A program made the position numbers and the translations under genes. Positions 41,450 through 49,965 of a DNA stretch of 64,000 bases are shown here, piece by piece (within the stretch, counting starts at the first letter, position 1; the number at the start of each line of letters is the position of its first letter). The stretch is taken from NCBI RefSeq assembly GCF_024733565.1, contig NZ_JANIOC010000009.1, positions 62,001 through 126,000 on the forward strand, written 5' to 3'. The notes below the pieces were generated by a model. The model saw only the letters and a program-made list of their open reading frames with translations. It did not search any database and had not been told where the DNA came from. The DNA is from Rossellomorea sp. SC111. Lineage in GTDB: Bacteria > Bacillota > Bacilli > Bacillales > Bacillaceae_B.

Positions 41450-43192
41450 ATGTCATTTCCAGTGAAAAAATTTCTTTCGTATTACAAACCGTATCGTTCG
41501 ATTTTTCTTAGTGTATTGTTCTGTGCTTTGATCACGTCTTCCCTGACTCTCGTTTTTCCGTTGCTTGTTCGTTATGTGACGAAGGATGTTCTCTCAGGAA
41601 GTCTTTCCACGGCTTTTGCCGATGTCCTTTGGGTCGGCGGAGTGATGGTGATTCTTGTCTGCGTCCAAAATGTCGGGAATTATATTGTGGATTACAAGGG
41701 GCATGAGATCGGTGCACGAATGGAGACCGATATGAGGGATGAATTATTCGCTCATCTGCAGAAGCTTTCTTTCAGTTTTTATGATAGAGAGAACACCGGC
41801 CGGCTGATGAGCCGTGTGACAAATGATCTCTTAATGGTATCGGAGCTTTACCATCACGGTCCTGAAGATTATGTGAAATATCTCGTTCGGTTTCTTGGAG
41901 CGTTTGTGATTCTGTTCTGGATCAATGCGCCTCTTACCCTTACCGTCTTTTGCTTCTTTCCGGTCCTTGGGTTCTTTTCACTTTATTTCAATAAGAGGCT
42001 GAACCGGGCGCTGACGGATAACAAAGAGCGGATCGGCGACATCAATGCCCAGGTGGAGGATTCCTTATCCGGGATCCGCGTTGTTCAGTCGTTTGCCAAT
42101 GAATCTCTTGAAATCAGGAAATTCAATGTGGAGAATCAACGGTTTCTCGAGAGCCGCAAGGGAACCTACCGGGCAGAGGCTTACTTCTATAACGGGACGG
42201 AAGCGTTCATTCAGCTGATTACGATCACCATCGTCATCTTCGGATCCATTCAGATTGTAAATGCGACCCTTGACCTGGCTGATTTGATTACCTTTCTGCT
42301 GTATATAGGCTTTATGATCGAACCGATCCAGAGGCTCACTCATATGAGTACGCAATTCCAGGAGGGGGTTACAGGATTTCAGCGATTCATGGAAATCATG
42401 AATACCCAACCGGTGATCGAGAATGAACATGAAGCAAAGTCCCTGGCAAACGTGAAGGGACACATCTTATTGAAAAACATTTCATTTCATTACGATTCGT
42501 CCTTGGAAGCGGTATTCAAAGATCTTTCCCTGGAGATTCTTCCAGGTGAATACGTAGCGATGGTTGGACCATCTGGAGCGGGAAAAACGACCCTTAGCTC
42601 TTTGATTCCCCGTTTTTATGATGTCACGGCTGGCGGGATTTATGTCGATGGTGAAAATGTGAAAGACCTGGATTTGCATTCTCTCAGAAGCAACATCGGA
42701 ATCGTGCAGCAGGATGTGTACCTTTTTTCCGGCACTGTCATGGAGAATATCCGCTATGGTCGTCCCGAAGCGACAGACGAAGAGGTGATGACGGCTGCTC
42801 AGAAAGCGAACGCCGATGAATTCATTACCTGTTTGCCACAAGGTTATCATTCCGAAATCGGGCAGCGCGGAGTCAGGTTATCCGGCGGGCAGAAACAGCG
42901 GCTCAGTATCGCCCGTGTCTTCTTGAAGAACCCGCCGATCCTCATTCTCGACGAAGCGACGAGTGCCCTGGATAATGAAAGCGAAAGCATCGTCAAGGAA
43001 TCCCTGGAGTTGCTGGCACAAGGTCGGACCACGCTTGTAATCGCCCATCGCTTATCGACGATCAGGAACGCCGGAAGAATAGTAGTGTTGTCAGATGGAA
43101 AGATTGTTGAGGAAGGGACACATGAATCACTGCTAAAGCTAGATGGTCCTTATTCCAGACTGTATTCAAAACAGTTTGAGGTTCACGTGTAA
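41450..43192 (+). CDS. ABC exporter half-transporter (MsbA/BmrA-type multidrug family)
   Basis: A 580-residue fused permease-ATPase. Six membrane helices lie within residues ~15-300. The nucleotide domain has Walker A GPSGAGKT (about 373-380), signature LSGGQKQR (~477-484), Walker B ILILDEAT (~496-503) and H-loop IAHRL (~530). It should act as a homodimer exporting lipophilic compounds. Its ribosome site is sequestered by the hairpin at 41406-41443 behind a leader peptide, which points to inducible, probably antibiotic-responsive, translation (inference). Confidence 0.9.
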   Translation: MSFPVKKFLSYYKPYRSIFLSVLFCALITSSLTLVFPLLVRYVTKDVLSGSLSTAFADVLWVGGVMVILVCVQNVGNYIVDYKGHEIGARMETDMRDELFAHLQKLSFSFYDRENTGRLMSRVTNDLLMVSELYHHGPEDYVKYLVRFLGAFVILFWINAPLTLTVFCFFPVLGFFSLYFNKRLNRALTDNKERIGDINAQVEDSLSGIRVVQSFANESLEIRKFNVENQRFLESRKGTYRAEAYFYNGTEAFIQLITITIVIFGSIQIVNATLDLADLITFLLYIGFMIEPIQRLTHMSTQFQEGVTGFQRFMEIMNTQPVIENEHEAKSLANVKGHILLKNISFHYDSSLEAVFKDLSLEILPGEYVAMVGPSGAGKTTLSSLIPRFYDVTAGGIYVDGENVKDLDLHSLRSNIGIVQQDVYLFSGTVMENIRYGRPEATDEEVMTAAQKANADEFITCLPQGYHSEIGQRGVRLSGGQKQRLSIARVFLKNPPILILDEATSALDNESESIVKESLELLAQGRTTLVIAHRLSTIRNAGRIVVLSDGKIVEEGTHESLLKLDGPYSRLYSKQFEVHV

Positions 43193-43197
43193 ATCGA

Positions 43198-43239
43198 GAA
43201 GGCTCTCATACCATTTTGGAGTGAGAGCTTCTTTACTTT
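43198..43239 (+). terminator. terminator of the ABC exporter gene
   Basis: GAAG-CTCTCA (one bulge) pairs with TGAGAG-CTTC around a 13-base loop and is followed by TTTACTTT. Confidence 0.7.
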
Positions 43240-43349
43240 GACATAAGATAATCTTATAACTTTTCATAAAATAAATATTATTCACTTATTAGATTAATTC
43301 CGTTAGCATAGAAGCTATCCATAACGTTTTCTTTATGAGGAGGATTCAC

Positions 43350-43811
43350 TTGGAGAGAGAATTGCACTTTAGAGAAGCTGTTGAAAGAGACGTGGATCGG
43401 ATCGTCGAAATGCTCGCTGATGATGTGCTTGGCAGTATACGTGAACGTTACGAACATCCCCTTCCCGAAAGCTATATACAAGCATTTAAAGCCATTGATT
43501 CTGATCCGAATAACGAATTAGTGGTCGCTTGTGATGGAGAAAAAGTAGTCGGTGTGCAGCAAATCACGTTCACTCCATACCTCACTCATCAAGGCGGATG
43601 GAGAGCGACGATTGAAGGTGTCAGGACCTCTGCTTCTGTAAGAGGGGAAGGCGTGGGTACGAAACTGATTCAGTGGGCCATAGCTCGTGCAGAGGAACGG
43701 GGATGTCACCTCATTCAATTGACGACGGATAAGCAAAGGCCGGATGCATTGAGATTTTATGAGAGATTGGGCTTTAACGCCACCCATGAAGGGCTGAAGC
43801 TTAAGCTGTGA
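43350..43811 (+). CDS. GNAT family N-acetyltransferase
   Basis: A 153-residue acetyltransferase starting with TTG 7 bases after GAGGAGG; the ATG at 43335 would place that site inside the gene. Motif A is VRTSASVRGEGVGTKLIQWA and the carboxy-terminal DALRFYERLGFNATHEG is motif B. It is close in layout to aminoalkylphosphonate or amino-acid N-acetyltransferases, but the substrate is not set. Monocistronic, ending in a convergent terminator. Confidence 0.85.
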   Translation: MERELHFREAVERDVDRIVEMLADDVLGSIRERYEHPLPESYIQAFKAIDSDPNNELVVACDGEKVVGVQQITFTPYLTHQGGWRATIEGVRTSASVRGEGVGTKLIQWAIARAEERGCHLIQLTTDKQRPDALRFYERLGFNATHEGLKLKL

Positions 43812-43817
43812 GACATG

Positions 43818-43847
43818 ACAAAACGCTTGGAGATCCAAGCGTTTTGT
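43818..43847. terminator. bidirectional terminator, 13-bp perfect stem
   Basis: ACAAAACGCTTGG and its exact complement flank an AGAT loop between the convergent GNAT gene and the 43851 gene. Confidence 0.85.
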
Positions 43848-43850
43848 GGT

Positions 43851-44291
43851 TTACCTCACTTCCACTGAAAATGCATAACTGCCGTCCCCCTGCTTCCAGT
43901 GGGCCACCAGATGATACATATAGATCCCTTTCCGGTCAGGGACCATGATCGTATGATTCTTCAGTTCTACCCTCTTTACCTGTTCCTCCCCAATCCATTG
44001 CTCAGCTTCCACCTTCTTTGGTTTCTTATTGAACGTTACCTTGATCTTCTCCCCGGGAGAAACGGCCGTTGGTTTATATTCCTCTCCCATGGCCACAATA
44101 CTGCCATATGCCTTATCTACACAATGCCCTGAAAAGAGTCCGTCCCAACAATAGGAGCCTTGTGTCGTCGGAATGGCGACTTCTCCTGCTGTGACGATTG
44201 CTGTCGGTGGCGATGTTTGAAATGGTTTGATCATAAACACAATTATTGCGATCACTGCAATGATATTAGCCATTGCCAATATCTTTCTCAT
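43851..44291 (-). CDS. membrane-anchored hypothetical protein
   Basis: A 146-residue protein with one amino-terminal helix (residues ~5-22) and an extracellular domain containing two cysteines (SYCWDGLFSGHC) and a small beta-rich fold (KVTFNKKPKKVEAEQW, YMYHLVAHWKQGDGSYAF). The cysteine pair may form a disulphide. AAGGGG at 8 bases favours ATG 44291. No family is recognised. The gene lies after the YwaF-like gene on the same strand with a 46-base gap. Confidence 0.68.
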   Translation of the reverse strand: MRKILAMANIIAVIAIIVFMIKPFQTSPPTAIVTAGEVAIPTTQGSYCWDGLFSGHCVDKAYGSIVAMGEEYKPTAVSPGEKIKVTFNKKPKKVEAEQWIGEEQVKRVELKNHTIMVPDRKGIYMYHLVAHWKQGDGSYAFSVEVR

Positions 44292-44337
44292 GGCCATCAC
44301 CCCTTTCCAACTTTAGACGTATCCCATAAGAAAAGGG

Positions 44338-45048
44338 TTATCCCTTGACCCTCTCCCTCTTCACAAGCTCACCCATAGGAAGATACGTTAGGAAAAACAC
44401 GACAAGTGCCGCAATTTCCAGATTAATATAATATATGACTCCCTCTCCGAAAAAGGACAAGATTGTTTTAGATTCAGTGGGATTTGCCAGATAGAAGAAA
44501 TTCGTATCGAGAAGGATATTCAGGAAAAAGATCGGCAGGGCGAGAATATTGACCATGAGAAAGCCGGTCCATACAGCTCTTTTCGGCACACGATATCCCT
44601 CATATACGATGAAATAAAGGACGGACCACGCAATGGCTGCATGATGAAGGAAATATTTAAGAAAGCGGAAATGAGGAAATTGGTAGGCTATTTCAGGTGT
44701 CACCATACTCAGAATCGGAGGGAGAAATCCAATAAAGAAGAGCAAGTAAAAAGCTTTACGATTCGGTTTGAGGAATACATAAATGGCGATGAACGTACTG
44801 AGAGAACAAAGCTGGAGGGGCAGATCTCCCACCTCCCACGTACCGGTGGCCACGAGCCAGGTATGCCAAGACAATTCACTCAGCACCAACATCCAAAAAA
44901 GCGTCCATTTCAACACGGGCTGATATCTCTTCAGGAAATGCCTGAAGTACACAAGCCAGAATGATATCACCACAAACATCAAAAGCACCGAGATATGGGG
45001 AACAGAAAACAATTCGAACGTCTGCATCTCTGTTACGGAAAACATCAT
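44338..45048 (-). CDS. TIGR02206/YwaF-type integral membrane protein
   Basis: A 236-residue protein with about seven hydrophobic helices. It shows phrases typical of the YwaF family: W-x4-ATGTWEVGDLPLQLCSLS near residue 70, and HHAAIAWSVLYFIVY. Function of the family is unknown; it is common in Bacillaceae. AGGGGTGG precedes ATG. No signal peptide or catalytic motif is seen beyond conserved His residues. Confidence 0.83.
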   Translation of the reverse strand: MMFSVTEMQTFELFSVPHISVLLMFVVISFWLVYFRHFLKRYQPVLKWTLFWMLVLSELSWHTWLVATGTWEVGDLPLQLCSLSTFIAIYVFLKPNRKAFYLLFFIGFLPPILSMVTPEIAYQFPHFRFLKYFLHHAAIAWSVLYFIVYEGYRVPKRAVWTGFLMVNILALPIFFLNILLDTNFFYLANPTESKTILSFFGEGVIYYINLEIAALVVFFLTYLPMGELVKRERVKG

Positions 45049-45131
45049 GCCACCCCTATTCCTTTTGAAAAGTGGTTATCAGGGATAGTTTATTCGGCAT
45101 AGGGGTTGACTAAGAACGGCTTGCAGAAATA

Positions 45132-45156
45132 GAAAAAGCCCCCTAATAAAGGGGAC
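45132..45156 (-). terminator. terminator of the SDR gene
   Basis: GTCCCCT pairs with AGGGGGC around TTATT and is followed by five T residues on the minus strand. Confidence 0.78.
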
Positions 45157-45162
45157 ATCATC

Positions 45163-45996
45163 TTACAACGTAAATGGTGGAATATACCGCCCATCCACAT
45201 CCGTAAATCCATATTCTTTTGCTAGATCTCCTACTTTCAATGCCTGACCCGTCTTCTCCATCACACATGGATCCATGGCAAGCGCCGTGATGGCACGTCC
45301 CACATAATAAGGCGTTTCAGATGGCTTTAAGTCTTCTGATTCCTGCCAGTTTTCCTCATCCACACCCATATGTTCAAGCACCAACTCTGTCCTCATGAAT
45401 CCTGGAGATACAGCCATGACGGCGATACCCCCTTCCTTTAATTCTTCCGACAGACCGTAAGCCATCCGGACGAGTGCATTCTTTGCCAAATCATAATAGA
45501 ATTGTCCGGTGTACTTGCCTTTATCATAGAACGTTGTATGAATGATGATCGCATCTTTATTTTCCCGCAGCAGAGGTATGGCAAAATGATTGGTCGCAAG
45601 CTGGGCTCTTACGCCTGCCGTGAACATTGTATCCCAATTTTCAAGAGACTGTTCCCAGAATGATCCAGGATTCACACCGATATCATGGGCGCCCCATACA
45701 TTATTGATGAGAATATCGAGCTTGCCTTGTTCCTCCCGAATTTGCTCAATGACTGCTTTTGTTTCAGCATCAATCGTATGATCACATCGTACTGCAATTC
45801 CTGTTCCACCTGCCTCTTGAATTTGAGCTGCGGTATCATCGATTGTCCCTGGAAAGTTTTGAGTAGAGTTTCCTTTTGTACTGCGTCCGGTGACATAAAC
45901 CGTTGCTCCTGCTTTTCCAAGTTCAATGGCGATGGCACGTCCCGCTCCCCGGCTCGCTCCTGTGACAAGTGCTACTTTTCCTCTCAGTGACTTCAT
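45163..45996 (-). CDS. short-chain dehydrogenase/reductase (DHRS1-like)
   Basis: A 277-residue NAD(P)-dependent oxidoreductase. The cofactor motif is TGASRGAGRAIA (about 12-23), ILINNVWG is the NNAG-type motif, and the catalytic YxxxK is YDLAK. ATG 45996 with AAAGGAA is preferred over the frame to 46053. The divergent WYL regulator 110 bases away may control it, since the two share an intergenic region (inference). The substrate is unknown. Confidence 0.87.
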   Translation of the reverse strand: MKSLRGKVALVTGASRGAGRAIAIELGKAGATVYVTGRSTKGNSTQNFPGTIDDTAAQIQEAGGTGIAVRCDHTIDAETKAVIEQIREEQGKLDILINNVWGAHDIGVNPGSFWEQSLENWDTMFTAGVRAQLATNHFAIPLLRENKDAIIIHTTFYDKGKYTGQFYYDLAKNALVRMAYGLSEELKEGGIAVMAVSPGFMRTELVLEHMGVDEENWQESEDLKPSETPYYVGRAITALAMDPCVMEKTGQALKVGDLAKEYGFTDVDGRYIPPFTL

Positions 45997-46105
45997 CCAA
46001 CCATTCCTTTCATCATGTAAGATAACCCCATTATACGATCCCATTCTTGACATCTATTGTCATATTTCATTAAATAAAAGAAAATCCAAGAAAAAGGTGA
46101 TCGAT

Positions 46106-47074
46106 ATGAGAGGCGACCGATTAGTATCCATTCTGTTACTACTGCAAACACACGGCCGAATGACCGCGAAAGCATTGGCTGAAAAATTGGAGGTGTCTGA
46201 ACGGACCATCCACCGGGACATGGATGCCCTGAGCGGCACTGGGATTCCCGTCGTGGCGGAACGGGGCCAAAACGGAGGCTGGTCGCTCTTGGAGGATTAC
46301 CGGACGGATTTGACCGGATTGAAGGAATCGGAAATCCGGGCACTATTCGTGTCTCCTTCTGATCATCTCCTGGAAGATCTCGGACTGACCCGTACGACGG
46401 AGGAAGCACGGAATAAGCTCATCGCCTCCCTCCCGTCCACGTATCGGGAAAATGCGAAGGACGTATGGAACCGGATCCACATCGACACGAGCTCCTGGCG
46501 AAAGCAGACAGACAAGACTGTCTCCCTTGAAATCATCAAAGAGGCGATCTTTCAGGAAATCAAACTAGTCATCACCTACGAACGCGCAGACGGAGAAACC
46601 GATGACCGGGTGGTGGAACCGCTGGGGCTCGTGGCGAAAGGGGATCTCTGGTACCTCGTCGCAGCCAAGGAAAACGGGGATATTCGTAACTACAGGGTTT
46701 CCCGTATTCATCATACCGAAAAATTGGACGAGTCGTTCCAAAGACCCGATGACTTTGACCTGGCACAGTACTGGTCATCCTCCACAACATCCTTTATCAA
46801 GACTCTTCCCTCTTTTGAAGTGAAAGTCGAGGTATCGCCACAGACCTTATCCAGGCTCACCTTCACGGGACGGTTTGCCCGGGTCCTTGAAGTTGGGGAA
46901 CGAAAAGGTGCGAATTGGATCCCTGTGACGCTATCTTTCGATACGGAAGAAGAAGCGAAAGGCTATCTAATAGGGTTCGCCGATCAAGTCAACATCATTG
47001 AACCGGTTGATCTCAAGCAGAAAGTCCTGGAAATGGCAGAGGCTACGGTTTCATTTTATCAACGAATGGAATAA
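46106..47074 (+). CDS. WYL-domain transcriptional regulator (YafY-like)
   Basis: A 322-residue regulator. The amino-terminal DeoR-type winged helix (residues 1-60; GRMTAKALAEKLEVSERTIHRDM) is followed by a WYL domain (about 140-220; VVEPLGLVAKGDLWYLVA) and a WCX-like carboxy-terminal part. WYL domains sense small ligands or nucleic acids. AAAGGTGA favours ATG 46106. It is divergent from the SDR gene and 53 bases before a nucleoside hydrolase gene. Confidence 0.88.
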   Translation: MRGDRLVSILLLLQTHGRMTAKALAEKLEVSERTIHRDMDALSGTGIPVVAERGQNGGWSLLEDYRTDLTGLKESEIRALFVSPSDHLLEDLGLTRTTEEARNKLIASLPSTYRENAKDVWNRIHIDTSSWRKQTDKTVSLEIIKEAIFQEIKLVITYERADGETDDRVVEPLGLVAKGDLWYLVAAKENGDIRNYRVSRIHHTEKLDESFQRPDDFDLAQYWSSSTTSFIKTLPSFEVKVEVSPQTLSRLTFTGRFARVLEVGERKGANWIPVTLSFDTEEEAKGYLIGFADQVNIIEPVDLKQKVLEMAEATVSFYQRME

Positions 47075-47127
47075 TTCTTCCTTTTCTCCGATATGTTTTA
47101 ACAAAACAGTTGTCGAGGAGAATTCCC

Positions 47128-48060
47128 ATGAAAAATATTCTTTTATTTGCCGATCCGGGTATAGATGATTCTGTGGCCATCATGTATGCCCTCTTGAATC
47201 CGGACATTCACGTACTCGGAATCGTATCCAGTTACGGTAATGTCGAAAAGAAACAGGCCACCGATAATATCGCCTACCTTCTGAAACTCGCGGGGAGGAC
47301 GGATATTCCAATCATCGGCGGTTCCAACAGTCCATCTTCGGGGAAAATCCCCACATATTATCCCGAGATCCACGGAAAGGAAGGGTTGGGACCGATTCGT
47401 CCTCCAGAGAACTTCTCTGGTGAACTCACCAACTTTTCCAAACTCTACACTATCTTAAAAGAAAATGAAGACGTCACAATCGTCGATGTCGGAAGGAACA
47501 CATCACTCGCCTCCCTTTACATCCTGGGAGAAGATATTGCCAAGAACGTAAAAGAATTTTATATCATGGGAGGTGCCTTTTTCGTTCCGGGGAACGTCAC
47601 CCCGTCAGCGGAAGCAAACTTCTACGGAGATCCGATTGCATCAGAACTCGTAGTCAAGAATCTCAACAATCTTTATATCGCTCCGTTAAATGTCACAAAC
47701 AAGGCAATCGTCACCCTCGAACACATCAAAACCATTCAAGAGATGAACGGTAATCCCCTCGTTCATATCTTGGATGACGTTATGTCCTACTATATTGATG
47801 CCTATAAAAAACTCATCCCCGGCATAAACGGCGCCCCCCTCCACGATGTCGTCACCCTCTCCCTGATGGTGAATCCGGAGATGGGAAAAACGATCAGAAG
47901 GGACGTCGAGGTACTGACAACAGGCTACGGGCAAGGCACCTCTATCGCCGATTTCAGGGTGAGCTCGAAACCGGCTGAAAAGAATATCAACATCTATCTG
48001 GAGATCGATTACCAAATGTTCGTGAACGATTTCATAGAGGTCATGACCAGAAAAAGATAG
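47128..48060 (+). CDS. nucleoside hydrolase (IUNH family)
   Basis: A 310-residue N-ribohydrolase. The calcium-binding motif is FADPGIDD (residues 7-14), where many relatives read DTDPGxDD. MGGAFFVPGNVTPSAEANFYGDP holds the ribose-binding Asn/Glu/Asn set, and the active-site His is in APLHDVV. It cleaves purine or pyrimidine nucleosides for salvage. GAGGAG precedes ATG. It may be co-transcribed with the WYL regulator. Confidence 0.9.
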   Translation: MKNILLFADPGIDDSVAIMYALLNPDIHVLGIVSSYGNVEKKQATDNIAYLLKLAGRTDIPIIGGSNSPSSGKIPTYYPEIHGKEGLGPIRPPENFSGELTNFSKLYTILKENEDVTIVDVGRNTSLASLYILGEDIAKNVKEFYIMGGAFFVPGNVTPSAEANFYGDPIASELVVKNLNNLYIAPLNVTNKAIVTLEHIKTIQEMNGNPLVHILDDVMSYYIDAYKKLIPGINGAPLHDVVTLSLMVNPEMGKTIRRDVEVLTTGYGQGTSIADFRVSSKPAEKNINIYLEIDYQMFVNDFIEVMTRKR

Positions 48061-48067
48061 CTTGTTG

Positions 48068-48106
48068 AAATAAAGAAAGGATAGGCTTGAATACTCCAGC
48101 CTATCC
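48068..48106 (-). terminator. terminator of the MBL-fold gene
   Basis: GGATAGGCT (48079-48087) pairs perfectly with 48098-48106 around a 10-base loop. TTTCTTTATTT follows on the minus strand. Confidence 0.75.
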
Positions 48107-48115
48107 CTTCGTATC

Positions 48116-48799
48116 CTATCGACTCTTTTCCCCAATGGCGATTAACTCCTGGAGGAACACATCAATTTCCCCCACCAGCACACCTCCATGTCCTGTACAC
48201 AGTACATCCACATCATATTCCTTCATGATCTTCAGGCCGATCAGGAATTCAGGCAGATCTGCAACTCCGCCACCCTCAAGATACTCGAACCAGGCTTGTC
48301 TCAGGTCATCCCCTTTTGAAACAAGCCCTCCATCTGACAAAGGATCGCCAAAAAAACAAAGAAAATCCCCTGTGAACAGTGTTCTGGTCGGGCGATGAAA
48401 GAAAATGACAGAACCCGGGGAATGATACCCGACCCTTCTGTAGTCGTACTCCCCAATCGTCCCCCTGTCAAGGAGCTCTCCCCTGATGGAATACTCAGCC
48501 GGCAACGTTTCATCGGCATGAATGACCTTCCTTGCCTTCGTAAATAATGCCGCCCCTCCCACATGGTCCTCATGACCATGGGTGACGAGCATGAGCTTTA
48601 CATCGTCTGCCGTTTTCCCGATTTTGTTTAAAGCGTGCTGCAGGAATACCAAGTGACCTTCTTTACACGAATCGACCATAGTCATTCCAGCTTCTTCCTC
48701 GACCAAGTACGCATTCGTATAGGTATTCCACTCAGCATCCCATATCGCCAGCACATATATTTGATTATTTACTTGTTCCAATTGGTACTCCACTTTCAC
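48116..48799 (-). CDS. MBL-fold metallo-hydrolase
   Basis: A 227-residue metallo-beta-lactamase-fold protein starting with GTG behind AGGAGGG. The metal motif THGHEDH spans residues 73-79, with later ligands in FTGDFL and the final CTGHGG. It is cytosolic. The family covers glyoxalase II-like and lactonase-like enzymes; the substrate is unknown. It is convergent with the nucleoside hydrolase gene. Confidence 0.87.
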   Translation of the reverse strand: MKVEYQLEQVNNQIYVLAIWDAEWNTYTNAYLVEEEAGMTMVDSCKEGHLVFLQHALNKIGKTADDVKLMLVTHGHEDHVGGAALFTKARKVIHADETLPAEYSIRGELLDRGTIGEYDYRRVGYHSPGSVIFFHRPTRTLFTGDFLCFFGDPLSDGGLVSKGDDLRQAWFEYLEGGGVADLPEFLIGLKIMKEYDVDVLCTGHGGVLVGEIDVFLQELIAIGEKSR

Positions 48800-48869
48800 T
48801 TCCCCCTCCTACATTTCACTAGAATCAATTCCACAAACAGGGGGCATTCTCCTTTTCAAGAATTTGAAA

Positions 48870-49103
48870 TTAGTAGATAAAACCTTCAATGGACACCACG
48901 ATCAATAAAAGAGACACAGCAAAAAACAGATAGCTTCGATACGATTTCCGGTTCTTCTGTCGTTCTTCCGCTCCCATCACGATCATCATGATTGCAAAAC
49001 CTGCCATCGTAAAAGGAATGATACTATTATTATTTGAAATTAACCCATAGAGTGATAGTGTCATGACAATAACAGCACTCGTAATCCTAACTTTTTTCAG
49101 CAC
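48870..49103 (-). CDS. DUF3953-type small membrane protein
   Basis: A 77-residue protein starting with GTG. It has three short hydrophobic segments (about 8-23, 28-44 and 57-76) and a basic loop GAEERQKNRKSYRSY. Size and layout fit the DUF3953 family of Bacilli, function unknown. It is transcribed alone; the 49104-49404 region upstream holds an inverted repeat CGCCCAT/ATGGGCG and the ECF-type promoter of the next gene. Confidence 0.72.
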   Translation of the reverse strand: MLKKVRITSAVIVMTLSLYGLISNNNSIIPFTMAGFAIMMIVMGAEERQKNRKSYRSYLFFAVSLLLIVVSIEGFIY

Positions 49104-49349
49104 GGTAGGTTCCTCATTTCTCCTGTAAATTAGATGATGTAATACCTATAAGAATCGAAATGGTCGCCGCCCATCGTTACTTTCATTCGTTTAATGGGCG
49201 ATAGTACGATTATTTATATTTGATGATTTTGAAAAATATATAGACCTTCATAGGATATTTCCTTTTATTTTCATCATCCTTATTTTACCACACCATTATT
49301 CATGATAACTTATTAGCAGGAAACCATTCATGATTTTATTTATAAAAAA

Positions 49350-49376
49350 TGAAACCAATTTTGAATTAATGAAGTC
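49350..49376 (+). promoter_or_regulatory. possible ECF-type autoregulatory promoter
   Basis: TGAAAC (49350-49355) followed after 17 bases by AGTC (49373-49376) resembles the TGAAAC-N16/17-CGTC promoters of Bacillus ECF sigma factors. It lies 28 bases upstream of the sigma factor start. Confidence 0.4.
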
Positions 49377-49404
49377 TTAATAGCGAAGGAAAGGAGGAAA
49401 GGCA

Positions 49405-49965
49405 TTGGAAGAAATGAAAACTAACGAAGGAATCACTAACAATAAAGAGCTAATGCTTGAACATATCATGACCCATTATTCTAAAGATGTGTATCTCCTG
49501 GCATATTCATTTGTAAAAGAGAAAGGATTAGCTGAGGACGTTTCACAGGAAGTCTTCATCAAGTGCTATCGAAATCTCGATTCATTTAGAGGAGACGCAG
49601 AGATAAAATCCTGGATCTACCGAATCACAGTGAATACTGCAAAAGATGCTGTAAAGAAAAAGAGTTTTAAAATCTTAAAATTCCCTAAGGTATTCTTTGA
49701 AAATTTCAAGAAAAGCGAAAGTGCTGAAAAGACCATGTTGAAATACAATCATAATGAACAGATTTTACATATAGTCTTGGATTTACCGATTATTTATAGG
49801 GAAGTCATCATCTTATATTATTTCCAAGATCTAAAGGTGAATGAAATATCCGATGCACTAAACGTAAACATCAACTCTGTGAAGACCCGATTATCACGAG
49901 GCAGATCCATACTTAAAGAGAAAATGGTAAAGAAAGGAGAGATCCCGTTTTGGATAGACAATTAA
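49405..49965 (+). CDS. ECF-type RNA polymerase sigma factor
   Basis: A 186-residue sigma-70 family protein starting with TTG 7 bases after AAAGGAGG. Region 2 (about 20-90) has LAEDVSQEVFIKCYRNLDSF and IKSWIYRITVNTAKD; region 4 (about 125-175) has LKVNEISDALNVNINSVKTRLSRGR. It overlaps the downstream membrane protein gene by 16 bases, the usual sigma/anti-sigma arrangement. It is A+T-rich compared with neighbouring genes. Envelope-stress control is likely (inference). Confidence 0.9.
   Translation: MEEMKTNEGITNNKELMLEHIMTHYSKDVYLLAYSFVKEKGLAEDVSQEVFIKCYRNLDSFRGDAEIKSWIYRITVNTAKDAVKKKSFKILKFPKVFFENFKKSESAEKTMLKYNHNEQILHIVLDLPIIYREVIILYYFQDLKVNEISDALNVNINSVKTRLSRGRSILKEKMVKKGEIPFWIDN

Noticed and set aside
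45926-46105. Amino-terminal extension of the WYL regulator
   Set aside because: It runs through the divergent SDR gene; AAAGGTGA and ATG 46106 fit the helix-turn-helix start.
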